Assembly (NCBI GenBank): GCA_038257845.1
Contig: JBBSQL010000005.1
Location: 83,497 to 147,496, forward strand
DNA: 64,000 nucleotides
Origin: JAFDXJ01 sp038257845
Lineage (GTDB): Bacteria > Bacteroidota > Bacteroidia > Chitinophagales > Chitinophagaceae
Direction of reading: 5' to 3'
In this document: positions 17,636 through 26,977 of the stretch, piece by piece
Position numbering within the stretch: the first letter of the stretch is position 1
Layout: each line of letters starts with the position of its first letter
Program-made: the position numbers and the translations under genes
The notes under the pieces: model-generated
Database searches by the model: none
Seen by the model: only the letters and a program-made list of their open reading frames with translations
What the model was told of the DNA's origin: nothing

Positions 17636-19000
17636 TTAATAACCATCATTTTGTGTAAGATTTAAATTTACCCTTAATTCTCTTTGCGGAATTGGGTAAA
17701 CAAGTTTTGGATCATTCCAGTTAAACACACCTGCTGCGCCTTCAGTTCTTTTCAGATCATGCAATGTAAACCCTTCAAAGGCAAGTTCCAGTTTGCGTTC
17801 CAGCAATATATTATCCAGAGTCAGTTCATTCGCAGCATAATTTGATAAGTTAACGCGATGCCTGATCTTATTAATATCATTTACGGGATCTGTTCCAACG
17901 GAAGTTCCCATCCTGAAATTGGCTTCTGCCCTGATCAGGTACATTTCTGCCAGTCGAATGATATGAACATTTCCATATACATTTTCAAATTTGCCGGTAT
18001 AGGTAGAACCGCCGGATGTATAGAAAAGATTTAAACGGTCGTCACCTGGTTCATAAAGATTTAAATGTTTATCTGTAATAGCGATATCTCCCCGGCCATC
18101 TGCAGAATAAAATTCCTGGAACACATTCGTACCAGCACTTGTTGTTACCTGCATGGCAAACAAATCTTCCGGGGTATTAGCTACTGGTCCGGGACTGGCT
18201 GGATTTGGAAATTCATCAGCATAAGTCGCATTCAGGCTATAACCATTTGATGTGGCCGCACTGATGGCTTTGTTGGCAGAATTCGCTGCATTTTGATAAT
18301 CGCCCTGTTGCAGGTAAATGCGTGCCAGCATAGCGGAAGCTGCAACTGAATTTGCAAAAAAACCATTCGTTGCAGGTAGCAGCGATTCTGCATCTTTTAA
18401 ATCTTTGATTGCCTGTGCATACACTTCAGACACCGTACTCCTGGGCAACTGGCTTTCACCAGTAATAATTGTAGTTGCTGTAAGTACAATTGGCACACCC
18501 GGGTTAGAGGAAGGGTTTCCGTCGTTCCAGGCTTTGCCAAACATTCTTACAAGATCAAAAAGACAAGCGCCACGGATAAATTTCGCTTCTCCTTCCACTC
18601 GGTCTTTTTTCTCTTCAATCACAACGTCTAAAGCGCCTAACACATTATTTACATCATTGATCGCAGCATAGCCAGCCAGCCAGGTATCAGATACAAATTG
18701 GTTATCAATAGGGATCGCTTTATTATAGATCTGCGTCATACCCTGGTAAGTGCCGGACCATTCCAGTTCATTATTATCACCGAGCAAATCCGCGCAAACG
18801 AAAATACTCCCGCCATACATGTCAAAGTCTATGAGATCTCTGTAAGAGCCAACTAATGCTGCTTCTACGTCGTTACTGGTATTTAATGCCTGGCTATTTT
18901 CTACACTCTGGGTAGGTTTAATATCCAATTGTTTATTGCAGGAAAAACAGGCAAAAAACAGGATGAGGAGTGCGGTTAATTTTATATTATCTTTTTTCAT
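17636..19000 (-). CDS. SusD/RagB family nutrient-binding outer membrane lipoprotein
   Basis: The preferred ATG at 19000 (454 residues; the frame is open from 19027) gives a lipoprotein signal with lipobox FACFSC, Cys21. Features typical of SusD are the N-terminal LDIKPTQSVENSQAL, the TPR-like RDLIDFDMYGG, FIRGACLFDLVRMFG and GVPIVL segments, and the C-terminal IRLAEMYLIRAEA, RKLELAFEGFTLHDLKR and LVYPIPQREL. SusD lids the SusC transporter and binds oligosaccharide or peptide. The gene is 51 bases after susC in the same operon. No glycoside hydrolase, peptidase or regulator is adjacent, so the ligand is unknown. Confidence 0.93.
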   Translation of the reverse strand: MKKDNIKLTALLILFFACFSCNKQLDIKPTQSVENSQALNTSNDVEAALVGSYRDLIDFDMYGGSIFVCADLLGDNNELEWSGTYQGMTQIYNKAIPIDNQFVSDTWLAGYAAINDVNNVLGALDVVIEEKKDRVEGEAKFIRGACLFDLVRMFGKAWNDGNPSSNPGVPIVLTATTIITGESQLPRSTVSEVYAQAIKDLKDAESLLPATNGFFANSVAASAMLARIYLQQGDYQNAANSANKAISAATSNGYSLNATYADEFPNPASPGPVANTPEDLFAMQVTTSAGTNVFQEFYSADGRGDIAITDKHLNLYEPGDDRLNLFYTSGGSTYTGKFENVYGNVHIIRLAEMYLIRAEANFRMGTSVGTDPVNDINKIRHRVNLSNYAANELTLDNILLERKLELAFEGFTLHDLKRTEGAAGVFNWNDPKLVYPIPQRELRVNLNLTQNDGY

Positions 19001-19051
19001 TGTAAAATATTTTATGTTTTGGATCATTGCTTTTTCTTTAAAGTAATTGGT

Positions 19052-22000
19052 TTAAAAACTTAAGTTGATACCAAAAACAATTGTTTTTACCTGTGGCGCT
19101 GAATAAAAATCAAGGCCCAGGTGAATATTATCTGCCTCCCAATCCGTATTCACTTCAGGGTCCCAGCCTTTATATTTGGTAAAAGTGAAAAGATTTTGAG
19201 CCCTGGCATAAATTTTTGCGCTACTGATCTTAAACCTGGAAGTAATGGATGCTGGTAAAGTATAACTCAGCGTCACCGCTTTTACCCGCATATATGATCC
19301 ATCAGAAATGTAACGGCTGGATGGATCTGTACCATTGGGATAAAATAAACGTGCTTCAGGAATCATGGTAATATCACCAGGATTTTTCCAGGCATTTAAT
19401 TGATCAAGGGTTTGGTTATCGAAACCATTACTTCCGCTGGAAGACATATACTGGCCGCCATCATTATAAACCTGGTTACCGGCAACACCCTGCAGCAGTA
19501 CATCAAGCACGAGCCCTTTATAGGTGAATGTATTTCCTATGCCATAAATATAATCAGGATTTGGGTCACCCACAACCACATCTGATGCTAAATTGTAATC
19601 ATTTGTTGTGGACCTGTCACGAGTGCCATCACTTTTCAGTGTATTTAAATAATATAAGGCATCTCCATTATTTGGATCAGCGCCGGCAAATTCCCTTGTA
19701 TAGAAAATGCCCAGGGGTAAGCCTTCTATGGCTTTATTCACATCGGTTCCCAAAATCTGGCCGTTCAGGTTTGTAATCTTATTTTTATTGTTTGAAAAAT
19801 TCAATGAGGAAGTCCACCTGAAATCATGGCTGGAAATATTGGTTGTATTCAGTGTGATCTCATAGCCACTATTTTTCAAATTACCCACATTTTTAAATTG
19901 TGTAGCAAAACCGGACGTGCCTGGAATTTCCACGTTCAACAATAAGTCGCGTGTATTGCGTGTATAATAATCAAATTCAAGTTCTATCCTGTTTTTAAAT
20001 GTACTCAGTTCAAAACCGAAATCTGATCCGGCTGTTGTTTCCCATTTCAGGTTCGGATTTTCAATCTGATCCGGTCTTTGCCCAGCAATCCCGCCATAAC
20101 CGCCATTCCCCGAGAATAAGCCACGGGAAGCAAAGTTGGGAATTTCAGCATTCCCTGTTAAACCATAACTGGCTTTTAGTTTCAGGAAGTTTATCCAGCG
20201 GGAATCCTGCAGGAATTTTTCTTCACTCATTATCCATCCCACAGATCCTGCGGGGAAAAATCCATACCTGTTATTGGCACCGAAACGGGAAGAGCCATCA
20301 TACCGGCCGCTTAATGCCAGCAGGTATTTTCCATCAAACTTATAGTTCGCCCTTGCAAAATAAGATAAGAAACTGAAGGCTGTGGATGAAGAAAGCGCGT
20401 TTGTTTTTGATGCCGCGCTGGATAATTTTTTATACGCGTCACTTGGAAAATTTTCACCATCAGCCTCAGAATTGGCTGACGTTTGTTTTTGAAAACTTGA
20501 TCCGGCAACAAGGTCTAAATCATTTTTCTCTTTGAAAGTAAGATTATATTGAAAAAAGTTATTGGTATTTATATTTAGCAACTGGTCTGATGTATAAAAT
20601 CCTGAACCATTGGGAACGCCTGTATTCCTGGCCGTAAGCCTGCCATAATAAGCATCTTCAGTCTGGTTCAATTGATCCATTCCCAATTCGGAGCGGAAGG
20701 AAAGGCCTTTCACTAATTTTATCTGCGCAAACACATTTCCCAATGTCCTGTTGACTAAAGTATTATATACAGAATTATCTACACTGATCAATGGGTTATA
20801 ATATACTGGATAATTGGTGTTGGGATTACCTGTATTAAGATCAAGTTCGCCGCTTAACAGGCCAGTTCGGGGATCTATCAATGGTGTAATTGGAGAAAGG
20901 GCAACCAATTGTAAAGGCGTGGCAAATGCATCGTCATTTGATATCCGGTCATTCATCGTTCTGGCAAAACTCATATTCATACCAATGTTTAACCAGTCAT
21001 TTACTTCATGGTCGAGATTAAGCCGTGCACTGTATCTTTTCAGGCTATTCCTTACTAAAATTCCCGTTTGATCAAGGTATTGACCGGAAGCATAAAATTT
21101 TGTTTTCTCTGTTCCTCCTGAGAAATTTAAATCGTATTGGGAAATTGGGGCTCTTTGAAAAGCATGATCTTCCCAATTGGTATTGACTTTCGCTTTTTCC
21201 CAGTCATTATTTCCCGCGGAATACCTTGTAAACCTGCTGTTCACATAATCCAGTTCATCTGCAATGGCATCATCCAAATTTGTATAATAGCCATAAATAA
21301 CATCCTGTTTTGCAGCACCAATTGCAGCCTGGGTGAAATAATCCACATATTGCTGGGAGGTTAAAAATTCCCTGTGCCCTGTGGGTTTTTGCAGGCCTGT
21401 GAAATAACCAAACTCTACTTTAGATGTTCCTAATTTACCTTTCTTGGTAGTAATCAATACAACACCATTGGATGCACGAGAGCCATAAATCGCGGCGGCT
21501 GATGCATCTTTTAATATTTCAATGGATTCAATGTCATTGATATTGATATCTGCAAGCGGGCTGGTAGCTGCACCATTACTTGATAGATCGCTTGTGATTA
21601 CGGGGATTCCATCAACCACATACAATGGTTCATTTCCCGCGGATACAGAAGATGCACCCCGGATTCTGACTGTGATTCCCTGGCCCAGTTTTCCATTTAA
21701 TTGCTGCACATATACACCGGAAGCCCGGCCTTGCATGGCGCTTTCAAAACTGGTTACGGGTGTATTATTTAATTCTTTTGCACCCACTTTCGCCACGGAA
21801 CCTGTAATGTCTTTTCTCAACTTGGTTCCATAACCTACCACCACTACTTCATTTAAATTGGATACGTTTTGTACCAGGGCAATATTGATATTCCCGCCAT
21901 TTTTGATGGCCACTTCCTGGTCATCAAACCCAATAAATGAAATTGATAGTCTCTGGGCTTTATTATCAACCTTCATGGAAAAGTTCCCATCGGCCCCGGA

Positions 22001-22156
22001 AATAGCGGTCGTTTTTGCGCCTACTACTTTGATGGTTGCCCCAATGATCGGGGATCCGTCTTTTGCATCTGTAATTTTTCCTGAGATCTCCTTTTGGCTA
22101 AAAGCAAGCTGGAAAGAAAACAAAGCAAGGATAAAGCATAAAATTTTTGTTCTCAT
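19052..22156 (-). CDS. SusC/RagA family TonB-linked outer membrane transporter
   Basis: This 1034-residue protein has a signal peptide (ILCFILALFSFQLAFS) and a CarboxypepD_reg-like domain (ISGKITDAKDGSPIIGATIKV, about 24-100). The SusC motif LNEVVVVGYGTKLRKDITGSV precedes a TonB plug domain (PVTSFESAMQGRASGV, PLYVVDGIPV, IEILKDASAAAIYGSRASNGVVLITTK). A 22-strand barrel region ends in VKTIVFGINLSF. With SusD it imports a nutrient in a TonB-dependent way. It is the first gene of a two-gene operon. The upstream gap 22157-22667 contains structured non-coding sequence. Confidence 0.95.
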   Translation of the reverse strand: MRTKILCFILALFSFQLAFSQKEISGKITDAKDGSPIIGATIKVVGAKTTAISGADGNFSMKVDNKAQRLSISFIGFDDQEVAIKNGGNINIALVQNVSNLNEVVVVGYGTKLRKDITGSVAKVGAKELNNTPVTSFESAMQGRASGVYVQQLNGKLGQGITVRIRGASSVSAGNEPLYVVDGIPVITSDLSSNGAATSPLADININDIESIEILKDASAAAIYGSRASNGVVLITTKKGKLGTSKVEFGYFTGLQKPTGHREFLTSQQYVDYFTQAAIGAAKQDVIYGYYTNLDDAIADELDYVNSRFTRYSAGNNDWEKAKVNTNWEDHAFQRAPISQYDLNFSGGTEKTKFYASGQYLDQTGILVRNSLKRYSARLNLDHEVNDWLNIGMNMSFARTMNDRISNDDAFATPLQLVALSPITPLIDPRTGLLSGELDLNTGNPNTNYPVYYNPLISVDNSVYNTLVNRTLGNVFAQIKLVKGLSFRSELGMDQLNQTEDAYYGRLTARNTGVPNGSGFYTSDQLLNINTNNFFQYNLTFKEKNDLDLVAGSSFQKQTSANSEADGENFPSDAYKKLSSAASKTNALSSSTAFSFLSYFARANYKFDGKYLLALSGRYDGSSRFGANNRYGFFPAGSVGWIMSEEKFLQDSRWINFLKLKASYGLTGNAEIPNFASRGLFSGNGGYGGIAGQRPDQIENPNLKWETTAGSDFGFELSTFKNRIELEFDYYTRNTRDLLLNVEIPGTSGFATQFKNVGNLKNSGYEITLNTTNISSHDFRWTSSLNFSNNKNKITNLNGQILGTDVNKAIEGLPLGIFYTREFAGADPNNGDALYYLNTLKSDGTRDRSTTNDYNLASDVVVGDPNPDYIYGIGNTFTYKGLVLDVLLQGVAGNQVYNDGGQYMSSSGSNGFDNQTLDQLNAWKNPGDITMIPEARLFYPNGTDPSSRYISDGSYMRVKAVTLSYTLPASITSRFKISSAKIYARAQNLFTFTKYKGWDPEVNTDWEADNIHLGLDFYSAPQVKTIVFGINLSF

Positions 22157-22461
22157 AATTCAGTTTTGTTAATGATTTGCAAATTAAGTTTTTTTAACTA
22201 TTACAAGAAAAAAATAACAAATTATGTGCAAATGTGGATAACTTCTTATACCAATCTTTCAAATACAGGCAAAAAGAAAAGTCTGGCTTAACTAAACAAT
22301 TGAGAAACAAGTGTAAAAAGCGAATTACCTGTAGAAAAATAATTTTATATAGGCTGAAATTCAATGATCAGGATTTTTATAAATAATTGATTTTTAGTCA
22401 ATTATATATAGTTTGAAAACCCAACGCATGTATTTTTTCAAACCTGTTGCAAAAAAATAAT

Positions 22462-22491
22462 TTTGATATGTTGGCCAAAATTGTAATTTAG
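22462..22491 (+). promoter_or_regulatory. promoter candidate for a short terminated RNA upstream of radA
   Basis: TTTG (22462-22465) and TAATTTAG (22484-22491, one mismatch to TAnnTTTG) are separated by 18 bases. Transcription would begin near 22498 and meet the terminator at 22520-22548. Confidence 0.35.
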
Positions 22492-22519
22492 TGCAAGAAT
22501 TTAATGGGTTAGTAAGTAG

Positions 22520-22548
22520 AAGGTTGGCAGCGGTGCCAACCTTTTTTT
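22520..22548 (+). terminator. strong intrinsic terminator or attenuator upstream of radA
   Basis: AAGGTTGGCA (22520-22529), loop GCGG and TGCCAACCTT (22534-22543) form a perfect ten-pair stem, with a run of seven T at 22542-22548. No plus-strand gene lies between ispF and this site, so it ends either a small RNA or the leader of radA. Confidence 0.75.
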
Positions 22549-22667
22549 GTGCAAAAAACCCCTGGCTTAGAAACGTAAAATGTATTATTTTACAAGAATT
22601 TTTTTACAATCATTTTTTAGAAAAAATAGTTCGGCATTTCACAAAAAAATTATTGAGAAATATAATT

Positions 22668-24044
22668 ATGTCAAAAATAAAAGTTGCTTTTTTCTGTGGA
22701 AATTGTGGCTATGAAAGCCCTAAATGGCTGGGAAAATGCCCGGCATGTAATGAATGGAATACCTTCATTGAAGAAGTCGTAGATAAATCTGCTGGTAAAA
22801 AAAACACGGAAAACCGTGCGCTATTCAGTGATGAAAAAAGAGTGGTGAAAACAATTGCATTGAAAGATGTTGACAACAATGAAATGTACAGGATTCTTAC
22901 AAAAGACCCGGAACTCAACAGGAGCCTGGGTGGCGGCATTGTTCCGGGAAGTATTGTTTTACTGGCGGGAGAACCGGGTGTTGGTAAAAGTACTTTGCTG
23001 TTACAGGATGCACTGGCATTGGAAGACATTAAAATTCTGTACATCAGTGGCGAAGAAAGTGAAGAGCAAATAAAGATGCGGGCAAATAGAATTGGTATGT
23101 CCAATGATCAATTTTATTTACTTACGGAAACAGTAACCCAAACTATATTCAGTGAAATAAAAAAATTGAAACCCGGATTAGTTATTATTGATTCTATACA
23201 AACTTTGCAATCAAACTTTTTAGACGCTTCACCCGGAAGTATTTCACAGATCAGGGAAACGGCGGGAGAATTTCAGCGCTTTGCAAAAGAAACAAATATC
23301 CCGGTTTTTCTCATTGGTCATATTACCAAAGATGGCGGCATTGCAGGGCCGAAAATTTTGGAACACATGGTGGATACGGTGTTGCAGTTTGAAGGCGAAC
23401 GCCATTATGCATACCGCATTTTACGCACCTTAAAAAACCGCTTTGGCAGTACCGCTGAAATGGGTATTTATGAAATGACCGGCGAAGGCATGCAACCGGT
23501 TTTAAATCCTTCAGAAATTTTAATTCACCAGAAAGAAGGCGCATTAAGTGGCAGCGCGATCGCCGCGAGTATGGAAGGCATTCGCCCATTATTAATAGAA
23601 GTGCAGGCGCTTGTAACCCAAAGTGTATATGGCACACCGCAACGAACCGTCAGCGGTTTTGATTTGCGGAGATTGCAATTGTTGCTGGCTGTTTTGGAAA
23701 AAAGAGGTGGCTTTGCGTTTGGAATGAAAGATGTTTTTATCAATATCGCGGGTGGATTGAAAGTGGAAGACCCTTCGATAGACCTGGCAATTGTTTGTGC
23801 ACTTTTGTCCTCGTATGAAGATACTGCTTTGCCGGAGAATCTTTGCTTTGCCGGTGAAGTTGGTTTGAATGGTGAAATAAGAGCAGTCAACCGTATCGAA
23901 CAACGAATTTCAGAAGCAGAAAAACTGGGCTTTGAAACCATCATGCTTTCCCGCTACAATAAGAAAAATTATAACAGTAAAAAATTCAGTATTGAGATTC
24001 GCGAAGTAGGTAAAGTGGAAGATGTATATAAAAACATTTTTTAA
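22668..24044 (+). CDS. radA: DNA repair protein RadA (Sms)
   Basis: I take the ATG at 22668 (458 residues) because the family begins with the zinc finger directly after it; the longer frame from the GTG at 22491 crosses the terminator. Domains are the C4 zinc finger (Cys10, 13, 24, 27 in FFCGNCGYESPKWLGKCPAC), the RecA-like ATPase with Walker A GEPGVGKST (101-109), the RadA-specific KNRFG motif (256-260) and the Lon-like C-terminal domain (GFDLRRLQLLLAVLEKRGG, INIAGGLKVEDPSIDLAI). It is a branch-migration helicase acting in recombination. comF follows at 40 bases. Confidence 0.95.
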   Translation: MSKIKVAFFCGNCGYESPKWLGKCPACNEWNTFIEEVVDKSAGKKNTENRALFSDEKRVVKTIALKDVDNNEMYRILTKDPELNRSLGGGIVPGSIVLLAGEPGVGKSTLLLQDALALEDIKILYISGEESEEQIKMRANRIGMSNDQFYLLTETVTQTIFSEIKKLKPGLVIIDSIQTLQSNFLDASPGSISQIRETAGEFQRFAKETNIPVFLIGHITKDGGIAGPKILEHMVDTVLQFEGERHYAYRILRTLKNRFGSTAEMGIYEMTGEGMQPVLNPSEILIHQKEGALSGSAIAASMEGIRPLLIEVQALVTQSVYGTPQRTVSGFDLRRLQLLLAVLEKRGGFAFGMKDVFINIAGGLKVEDPSIDLAIVCALLSSYEDTALPENLCFAGEVGLNGEIRAVNRIEQRISEAEKLGFETIMLSRYNKKNYNSKKFSIEIREVGKVEDVYKNIF

Positions 24045-24084
24045 ATCCTATTGTTTTTTTCGTCCCCGAATTGTATTTTGAAGG

Positions 24085-24786
24085 ATGTTTACAAAAGCAT
24101 CTTCCTGCATCCATGATTTCAGCCATTTATTTTTTCCGCATAATTGTTTGGGATGCTACTCTGATGTTTTATCAAAAGAACATTTCTTATGCGCGGAATG
24201 TTTTTCTAAATTACCCGAAACCGGTTTTTTTAAACACACCGATAATGCCATGGAAAAAATATTTTATGGCAGGCTGGCTGTAAAGCAGGCCGGGTGCGCT
24301 TTCTACTTTAATGATCATTCGATTTTACATCGGCTTGTCCTTCAATTTAAATACCGCGGGCGAAAAGATATTGGCCATTATCTCGGAAAATTAATGCGCA
24401 ATCACCTCCGCGAATCTGCACGCTTTGATCATTTGGATGCAGTCATTGCACTTCCCCTGAACAAAGCAAAAGAAAAGAAACGTGGCTATAATCAATCAGC
24501 TATTCTTGCTGGAAAAATTGCTGAAAGCCTGCAAATTCCGCTATTGGAAAATGTGATCGAACGAAAGATATTTACTGAATCACAAACGACAAAAAGCAGG
24601 ATCGCCCGCTGGGAAAATATGCAGAATATTTTTACCGTTACTGATCCCTCCAAATTGGAAAATAAACATGTGTTGCTTGTAGATGACATTATTACAACCG
24701 GCGCAACGCTGGAAGGTTGCGGAATGGAAATTCTGAAAACCCCCGGCACCAGCCTTAGTCTTGCAACACTTGCATTTACAATTTAA
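24085..24786 (+). CDS. comF: ComF family phosphoribosyltransferase-like protein
   Basis: This 233-residue protein has a four-Cys zinc-ribbon-like N-terminus (CLGC, CAEC) followed by a phosphoribosyltransferase fold: LVLQFKYRGRKDIGHYLG, VIALPLNKAKEKKRGYNQSAILA, and the PRPP loop HVLLVDDIITTGATLEG. ComF is needed for DNA uptake in naturally transformable bacteria, where it acts on incoming single-stranded DNA. It follows radA by 40 bases on the same strand, which fits a recombination/transformation unit. An overlapping frame from 24071 is a shadow. Confidence 0.88.
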   Translation: MFTKASSCIHDFSHLFFPHNCLGCYSDVLSKEHFLCAECFSKLPETGFFKHTDNAMEKIFYGRLAVKQAGCAFYFNDHSILHRLVLQFKYRGRKDIGHYLGKLMRNHLRESARFDHLDAVIALPLNKAKEKKRGYNQSAILAGKIAESLQIPLLENVIERKIFTESQTTKSRIARWENMQNIFTVTDPSKLENKHVLLVDDIITTGATLEGCGMEILKTPGTSLSLATLAFTI

Positions 24787-24916
24787 AAAGCACTCTTAAT
24801 TTTTATAAAAAAAATCAGGTCAACCACCCAACATTTTTTGTATGTTAAAACTAATGCCATTTATATTTTTCCCCGTAAAACTTTTTGTATTTTTACTTTA
24901 ATTAAATAAAATTTTT

Positions 24917-25477
24917 ATGAAACTCTTCTTCATCCCATTTGTATTTTTTTTATCAAATTATTTCAGCATGCATACTAATGAAAAAACAACCTTACCCGCA
25001 AGGCCCATCACGATCTATGATTTTAAAATTGCGTCCCTGGATGGCAGCACGATTGATTTTTCAAAATATAAAGGCAAAAAAATCCTCATCGTAAACACCG
25101 CATCAAAATGTGGCTTCACACCCCAATACAAAGGCCTGGAAAGCCTCTACGAATCACATAAAAATAACCTGGTGATTGTGGGTTTTCCTTCCGACAATTT
25201 TGGCGGACAGGAATACCAGGATAATAAGGAAATTGCTTCATTTTGTGAATCTAAATTTGGCGTCACTTTCCCGCTCACTACACGGGTAGATGTAAAGGGA
25301 AAAAATATAACGCCTATTTATTCTTACTTATGTAATAAAAAAGAAAACGGCGTACTCGATGCCACGATCAGTTGGAATTTCAATAAATTCATCATTGATG
25401 AAAATGGAAAACTCCTGGCTCATTTCGATAGCGATGTGACACCGGAAAGTCCTGAGTTATTGAAATATCTCCAATAA
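24917..25477 (+). CDS. glutathione peroxidase family protein, exported, catalytically intact
   Basis: This 186-residue protein has an N-terminal hydrophobic signal (MKLFFIPFVFFLSNYFS). The catalytic tetrad is complete: Cys65 (KCGFTPQY), Gln98 (FGGQE), Trp153 and Asn154 (SWNFNKF). As a Cys-type enzyme it probably reduces peroxides with thioredoxin-like donors, not glutathione. It lies between comF and holB with its own AT-rich leader. It is the useful reference for the degenerate homologue at 2786-3295. Confidence 0.92.
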   Translation: MKLFFIPFVFFLSNYFSMHTNEKTTLPARPITIYDFKIASLDGSTIDFSKYKGKKILIVNTASKCGFTPQYKGLESLYESHKNNLVIVGFPSDNFGGQEYQDNKEIASFCESKFGVTFPLTTRVDVKGKNITPIYSYLCNKKENGVLDATISWNFNKFIIDENGKLLAHFDSDVTPESPELLKYLQ

Positions 25478-25505
25478 AAACCTGGCTTACGTCGTAATTT
25501 ATTTT

Positions 25506-26714
25506 ATGCAATTCAAAGATATTCCCGGGCAAAATGCATTAGCCGGCCATTTAAAAGAAATGGCCAATAATAATCGCCTCGGCCATGCACTTTTATTTTT
25601 ATCCAAAGAAGGCGCTGGCGCACTACCACTGGCTTTGGCATTTTCTCAATACCTCGTTTGTGAAAAAAGAAAAAGTCACAACTTACCGGGCGGCACTTCA
25701 CTTTTTGGAGAAGAAGTTCTGGATGAATTAAAAACTGGTGAGTTCCCGGCTGATGCCTGCGGCGAATGTCCTTCATGTATTCGCGCTCAACAATTCATTC
25801 ACCCGGATATACATTTTTCCTATCCTGTAATTCCCAAAAAGCCCACTGTAAAACCGTTGAGCGCTCATTATGGAAATGAATGGCGGGAATTTTTGAAAAC
25901 TTCTCCTTATGGAAATGTGTTTGACTGGCTGCAATTTATCGGCGCGGAAAACCAGCAGGGCAATATCACTGCTGAAGAATGCATGGAAATTATCCGGTCG
26001 CTCAATTTGAAAAGTTTTGAAACAGGCTTAAAAATTTTAATACTCTGGATGCCGGAATATTTACAAAAAGCAGGTAATAAATTATTGAAATTAATTGAAG
26101 AGCCGCCACCGGATACTTTATTTATCCTGGTAAGCGAATCAGAAGATTTGATCCTTCCAACCATTGTGAGCCGTTGCCAGTTAATTAAAATTCCTTCAAT
26201 CGAAGCCGGCGCTTTAATTAAAACACTTATAGAAAAACATGATATTTCAAGTGAGATAGCCACGCAAGCAGTTGCCATATCTGCCGGCAATTACCGGGAA
26301 GCTTTGCAGATCATCCGCGAAACAGTTGAAGACTGGGAAAAATTTTTAAGTGACTGGTTAAATTTTTCTATAAAAGCAAGCTTGTCCGCACAGGTTAAAT
26401 GGATAGATGAGATGAGCAAGCTGGGCCGGGAAAAACAAAAGCAGTTCCTGCGCTATTTTTTGCACCTCTGTGAATTGTCCATTCGCATCAATATTTTGAG
26501 CGCAGCGGAAATCACTGCCTCACAAAAAGAGATTGATTTTGCAAAGCGTTTAAATAAAGTAGCATCTGTGGACCAACTGGAAGCTATTGCCGCAGAACTA
26601 ACGCATGCCATTTACTTTATTGAGCGGAATGCCAATGCGAAATTGCTTTTTCATGCACTCACAATTAAGTTCTATCATATCATTGATGAGAAAACCTTAA
26701 TTTTGACAGGTTAG
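25506..26714 (+). CDS. holB: DNA polymerase III subunit delta' (clamp-loader subunit)
   Basis: This 402-residue AAA+ protein has FKDIPGQNALAGHLKEMANNNRLGHALLF, the zinc module CGECPSCIRAQQFIHPD, KILILWMPEYLQKAGNKLLKLIEEPPPDTLFIL and the sensor-1 region LPTIVSRCQLIKIP. The P-loop is degenerate (SKEGAGALPLA), as expected for a non-ATP-binding delta' subunit. It starts 28 bases after the peroxidase gene, is followed by a hairpin terminator, and then by a PSP1 gene. A holB/PSP1 neighbourhood is also seen in Firmicutes (holB-yaaT). Confidence 0.9.
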   Translation: MQFKDIPGQNALAGHLKEMANNNRLGHALLFLSKEGAGALPLALAFSQYLVCEKRKSHNLPGGTSLFGEEVLDELKTGEFPADACGECPSCIRAQQFIHPDIHFSYPVIPKKPTVKPLSAHYGNEWREFLKTSPYGNVFDWLQFIGAENQQGNITAEECMEIIRSLNLKSFETGLKILILWMPEYLQKAGNKLLKLIEEPPPDTLFILVSESEDLILPTIVSRCQLIKIPSIEAGALIKTLIEKHDISSEIATQAVAISAGNYREALQIIRETVEDWEKFLSDWLNFSIKASLSAQVKWIDEMSKLGREKQKQFLRYFLHLCELSIRINILSAAEITASQKEIDFAKRLNKVASVDQLEAIAAELTHAIYFIERNANAKLLFHALTIKFYHIIDEKTLILTG

Positions 26715-26771
26715 GATTTTGCCGGAAGGCTGAATCCCGTGAAGTATTGACAATGGTGGGAAAAGAAAAAC

Positions 26772-26794
26772 AAATTTCCGGGTGGAAATTTTTT
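26772..26794 (+). terminator. intrinsic terminator of holB
   Basis: AAATTTCC (26772-26779), loop GGGT and GGAAATTT (26784-26791) form a perfect eight-pair stem, followed by three more T. It lies 58 bases after the holB stop. Confidence 0.6.
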
Positions 26795-26977
26795 ACAGGA
26801 AAATTGAATAGTAAACATAAAATTTGTTTCATTGATATATCAACATGATATGATTGTTTTTTTCATTTCCGGGCAATGCCCGCGTTTACTTTCATGGTTT
26901 TAAATTAATCTCCTGGGTTTTCTTTTTTCATTCCTGCAATATTTCTTTAAAAAATTGGCCATTATAAAACTATTTAT

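Larger units (their letters stand above)
22157..22667. other. 511-base non-coding region between susC and radA with several hairpins
   Basis: This region is AT-rich. Perfect stems are at 22383-22405 (ATAATTGA/TCAATTAT), 22411-22443 (GTTTGAAAA/TTTTCAAAC) and 22520-22548 (terminator). A plus-strand promoter candidate is at 22462-22491. The radA frame is open through part of it, but I see no sign of coding. Confidence 0.6.

Noticed and set aside
22491..22667. N-terminal extension of radA from a GTG
   Set aside because: It crosses a perfect terminator stem with a T7 run and adds 59 residues not found in RadA, whose zinc finger starts right after the ATG at 22668.
25506..26714. holB thought to be inactivated by loss of the P-loop
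   Set aside because: A degenerate Walker A is normal for delta' subunits.
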